From: Anaeromyces robustus
Lineage: Eukaryota > Neocallimastigomycota > Neocallimastigomycetes > Neocallimastigales > Neocallimastigaceae
DNA length: 22,500 nt
Reading direction: 5' to 3'
Assembly (NCBI GenBank): GCA_002104895.1
Contig: MCFG01000115.1
Coordinates: forward strand, 1-22,500
Below the pieces are notes generated by a model that was not told the origin of the DNA, did not search any database, and was given only the letters and a program-made list of their open reading frames with translations. Position numbers and translations under genes: made by a program. This document shows, piece by piece, positions 12,877 through 22,500 of the stretch (its first letter is position 1; each line of letters starts with the position of its first letter).

Positions 12877-13310
12877 TTAATATTTAAATGGATATATAGG
12901 GGAAGTGAAAATTGTAAAGATTTAGACAAATATGATATTGTTTTTGGTTCTGAAATTCTTTATTATTCAAAAAGTCATAAAGCATTAATTGAAACACTTC
13001 AACAAATATGTAACGAGAATACTTTATGTGTTTTTATTTATAAAACAAGAAATTTAGGTGAAGAACATTTCTTTGAATTAGCAAAAAATGAAGGATTTAC
13101 TATTGAATTTGTATATATCAATTTATATATATTATTATGTATTAAATATTTTTTTTTCCATTCTATTTATATTTGATAATTAACAATATTAATTAACAAT
13201 ATTTTATATTTTATATTTTACAATTACTTTAGATTGATAATAAAAAATTGGTATCTGAATTTCAAGAATCTGAATATCATTTATTTTACATGAAGAAAAA
13301 AGGATTTTAA
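12128..13310 (+). CDS. METTL21-type protein-lysine methyltransferase (Methyltransf_16), 5 exons, 235 aa
   Basis: Exons: 12128-12218, 12308-12459, 12540-12715, 12900-13110, 13233-13310. The product is a seven-beta-strand SAM-dependent methyltransferase of the METTL21/EFM family, which methylates lysines in chaperones, p97/VCP or elongation factors. Visible hallmarks are the N-terminal strand pair (INNHLLKIKQNL, residues 26-37), GNLVWDGAYILSKYL (48-62), SAM-binding motif I IELGCGTGLVGI (73-84), the acidic end of the second strand (LTDIEE, Asp97), Trp140 before the substrate loop, and FGSEILYY (155-162). The last corresponds to the family's post-motif II D/E-x-x-Y/F and is present here as E-I-L-Y. 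Length fits METTL21 proteins (about 215-240 aa). The exact substrate cannot be told from sequence. The exon 2 acceptor (TATAAG) was chosen because it alone restores phase and the conserved strand. Confidence 0.9.
12838..12876. repeat. ATT microsatellite in methyltransferase intron 3
   Basis: A pure ATT run of about 13 copies ends some 20 bp before the exon 4 acceptor (12898-12899). Confidence 0.9.
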
Positions 13311-13565
13311 TAATATATCTATTATTATATTAATATTTAATAAAAAATGTATAATATATATAAAATATAATAACATAATTATATATGTATTACAAACCAA
13401 AATAATTTAATAAAAATTTTAAATATACAATTTTAATAGATTAGCCAATCAATTTTAATATATAGTATTTTAAAAATAATAATTTATTTAAACTTTTTTA
13501 AAAAATAATTACAAAAGTAGTTTTTGTTTTTAATATTTTTAATAAAAAATCATTTTAAATATATA

Positions 13566-14665
13566 ATGGAAAGTAAAAAAAATATTGAAACGTTAAATGA
13601 AGAAGGTTCAACTTCTTCTTTAAAATTTATTCAAGATGACATAAAATCAATAAGAACAAAAGGAAAAAGACTTGTTTTTAAAAGTATTTTTGATTCTCCA
13701 TTAAACTATCATTGGTACTTTTTTTTTTTTTTTTTTCAGTATTTGTAATATTATATATATCTTTATTTTATAATAATATTAAATCTTAAAATTTATATAT
13801 ACATACAAAATATTTTATATCAAAAATATTTTAGGCCAAAAGTAGAGGAAAATAATAATGAAAAAATTTTAAAGGAATTAGAAATGTAATTTTTGAATAA
13901 ATATAATTTTTTATAATACAAATTTTATTTTTAACGGTATAATAATGTATATTTTATATATATATAATATATAGAATACTTTCTCCTTTAAAAGAATTTA
14001 ATTCAAAAACATTAAATAATAAAAATAGTAAAAAGCCTGAGATATTAGATAATATATATATAGGAATTAATTCAGTAACACAAGCTTTAAATAAACAAAT
14101 TAATTCACCTCTAGAAAAAAATTCAAATAATATTAAAGTTATAATAATATGTAAAGAGGATATTAAACCAACACATTTATATTCTCATTTTCCAATAATG
14201 GCTCATTTATCAGGGAATATAATACTATGTCCATTAAAATTAGGATCTGAATATAAACTATGTCAAATGACTAATTTAAAGAAGATTTCATCTATCGCAT
14301 TAAAGGTATATAATATTGCTTTATATATATATATACATTATTATAATTATAAATTAAATATAAATACAATATTTCAAATATTTATGTTTATAAAATTGAT
14401 TTAATATATAATTATATTTTTATATATTTAAAATAATCCATAAATTAAGGATAATGAAATGTGTAGAAATGCAATTCAATTAATTTCTTCTATATATCCA
14501 AATGTTCAACTACCTTGGATTAGGGACAATAAAAATATAAAAAATATTACAAAATATTTCCCTACAAATATGAAAATATTAAAAACAACAGCTCCAATTA
14601 TTAAAAAGAATGCAAAAAATAATAATAATAATAATAAAGGGAAAATGGAGAAAATAAAAAAATAA
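13566..14665 (+). CDS. POP3: RNase P/MRP protein subunit, POP3/RPP38 family, 4 exons, 248 aa
   Basis: Exons: 13566-13714, 13835-13885, 13975-14305, 14450-14665. Pop3 (Rpp38 in animals) is an L7Ae-fold RNA-binding subunit of nuclear RNase P and RNase MRP, acting in tRNA 5' processing and pre-rRNA cleavage. The diagnostic entry is KGKRLVFKSIFDSPLNYHWP (residues 32-51), matching the family's KRxVFKxVLDNPFxxxWP block. Then come IYIGINSVTQALN (94-106), the strand IKVIIICKEDIKPTHLYSHFP (120-140), and a final fold segment LCPLKLGSEYKLCQ with LKKISSIALK, as in L7Ae proteins. The basic, Asn-rich tail (NNNNNNKGKMEKIKK) is suited to RNA binding or nuclear import. An upstream in-frame ATG at 13524 would add a hydrophobic leader and is judged less likely. 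The methyltransferase stop is only 255 bp upstream. Confidence 0.87.
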
Positions 14666-15135
14666 AATTAATAATAAATATTAAATATTTATTAATAGTA
14701 ATAACAATTAATTAATTAATTATATTTATCAAAAACAAATTAATTAATTATATTTATCAAAAACAAAATATTTATTCAAACTTATAGATTCATATATATA
14801 ATATTTTATAAATATTATCATAAGAAAACACATTATAATATTTTTATATTAGACTTATTCTTCTTTTTCATTAATATATTAAAATAATAATTATAAATTT
14901 TTATTTATTTATCTATCTTAAAATAAATTATTAAAAAAAATATAATAATATATATATAAATTTACAGTAATATAAATTGTTTATATATATATATCTATAT
15001 GTTATCTAGAACTTTATAGATAAAATATTAGTGAAATAAAATTAAAAACAGATAATATTGTTATTATAATATATATTATAAATTAAAATTTCAAACTTTT
15101 TTTTTTATCCATATTTTTTAAATATTTTTTAAATA
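14666..15135. other. Spacer between convergent POP3 and formin genes
   Basis: This shared 3' flank of about 470 bp contains only A/T-rich sequence, TA runs and a 28-bp tandem duplication. I see no gene or RNA in it. Confidence 0.7.
14713..14767. repeat. Tandem duplication, 28-bp period, two copies
   Basis: The unit beginning TAATTAATTATATTTATC and ending AAAAACAAA occurs at 14713-14739 and again at 14741-14767 without mismatch. It lies about 50 bp downstream of the POP3 stop codon, so it is probably in the 3' UTR or just beyond. Confidence 0.9.
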
Positions 15136-21601
<6,466 letters not shown>

Positions 21602-22433
21602 TTTGATATATTTATTTTGATTTTAAAATATATATTAACAACAAAGTAAAAAATGGAATATGGTATTATATCAACTATAAAAATATTTATTAATTTATTT
21701 ATTTATATCTTAAATTATTATTCTTATAATTTATATTATTTATAATATAATTATTTATTGTTATATTGGCTATATTTATTATCAAATGTTATATCCAATA
21801 AGCACTAATAATTATTATTTTAGTTTTTGTCAATAAAAAAAAAAAGATTGATAAAAAATAATATAATTTAAAATATAAAATTTTTATGTAAATAATATGT
21901 TTAATTTATTATTCAAAAAAAAAATATTTTATTTATTATTTATTTATTTATTATTTATTTATTCATTTATTTATTAATTACATTGTAAAAATTTTATGTT
22001 ATGTAAAAAAAAAATGAATTTTAGACTTTCTTGTAATAATTTTCACGATAGTAATAAATCAAAACATAATTTAAATATGTATGATTGTTAAAACAATGAC
22101 TAAGTTTAATAAATAATGTAATAATTTTAATTCTTATTTAGTTAAATATTAAAAAATTATATAATAAGATTCAAAAAATAATGGTTACTTTTTTAAATGC
22201 TAATAAATATACATATATAAAATATTCAAACTTTATTTTAATTATTAATAACATATATTGTAATAATTTTTAATATAATTAATATAAAAATGAAATTTTT
22301 ATTATATCAATGTACAATAAATTATTATATCATAAATTATTATTTTAATTAGAATATCTTATTTAAGTATGTTAATAAAAAATATGAAGATAGTATATAA
22401 TTTAATAATATTATTACTTTAAAGCAATTATTT
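21602..22433. other. AT-rich region upstream of the formin gene
   Basis: This 832-bp stretch must carry the formin promoter, and possibly the 3' end of a gene entering from the right. It is A/T-rich with ATTT runs (21925-21975). One short frame at 22014-22091 (+) has a slightly protein-like composition (MNFRLSCNNFHDS), but with 25 codons it cannot be called a gene. The formin start codon context is CAAAATG. Confidence 0.6.
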
Positions 22434-22500
22434 TTATGAAATTTTATTTGTCAATTGTTCCATTTTTTTATATGCCAATTCCTTTAATATATCTATAACC
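22434..22500 (-). CDS. Possible C-terminal end of a gene cut by the window edge
   Basis: The minus strand from the window edge stays open for 21 codons before a TAA stop, reading VIDILKELAYKKMEQLTNKI and then Ser. The composition (Glu, Leu, Met, Gln, Gly-free amphipathic helix) and the richer GC content resemble the real exons here rather than the spacers. The product cannot be recognised from so short a tail. It would be read in the same direction as the formin, with about 830 bp between them. Confidence 0.4.
   Translation of the reverse strand, partial: VIDILKELAYKKMEQLTNKIS

Noticed and set aside
13524-13565. Upstream in-frame ATG of POP3 giving a hydrophobic N-terminus (MFLIFLIKNHF)
   Set aside because: The conserved block begins at residue 32 of the shorter form, a nuclear RNase P subunit should not carry a signal-like leader, and the added codons look like spacer sequence.

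Overview
The window reads as nuclear DNA of an extremely AT-rich, intron-dense eukaryote. Exons are AT-rich but codon-structured. Introns and spacers are almost pure A/T and full of AAT, AAAT, poly-A and poly-T microsatellites. The best guess is an anaerobic gut fungus (Neocallimastigomycota). Three things point there: the base composition, 39 reconstructed GT-AG introns with a recurrent GTAAAT donor, and a single-exon ankyrin-type protein of the kind expanded in that group. A dictyostelid is the main alternative, but 18 introns in one gene and the near absence of homopolymer runs in the proteins argue against it. The assignment is an inference.

Layout. 1-1126: AT-rich spacer. 1127-1786 (+): intronless ankyrin-repeat protein. 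1787-4454: long repeat-rich spacer with possible gene relics. 4455-7915 (+): ten-exon carotenoid cleavage oxygenase family gene of 612 aa with all four iron-binding histidines. 8823-9471 (-): three-exon TMA7 ribosome-associated protein, 64 aa. 10188-11329 (+): four-exon V-ATPase assembly factor of the VMA22/CCDC115 family, 180 aa. 12128-13310 (+): five-exon METTL21-type protein-lysine methyltransferase, 235 aa. 13566-14665 (+): four-exon RNase P/MRP subunit of the POP3/RPP38 family, 248 aa. 15136-21601 (-): nineteen-exon diaphanous-type formin (GBD/FH3, coiled coil, FH1, FH2, DAD), 1202 aa. 22434-22500 (-): possible last codons of another gene, cut by the window edge.

Every splice junction in these models was placed by hand so that reading phase closes across all exons and the product matches a known family. 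The models are internally consistent but not tested by transcripts. The genes serve unrelated housekeeping roles (translation, proton pump assembly, protein methylation, RNA processing, actin assembly) and there is no sign of an operon-like pathway. TMA7 and VMA22 are head-to-head. The oxygenase and TMA7 converge, as do POP3 and the formin.

I found no new multi-gene system. The points most worth a second look are an oxygen-requiring enzyme family in what looks like an obligate anaerobe, the graded proline tracts of the formin FH1 segment, and a long pure ATT microsatellite lying directly against a formin splice acceptor.
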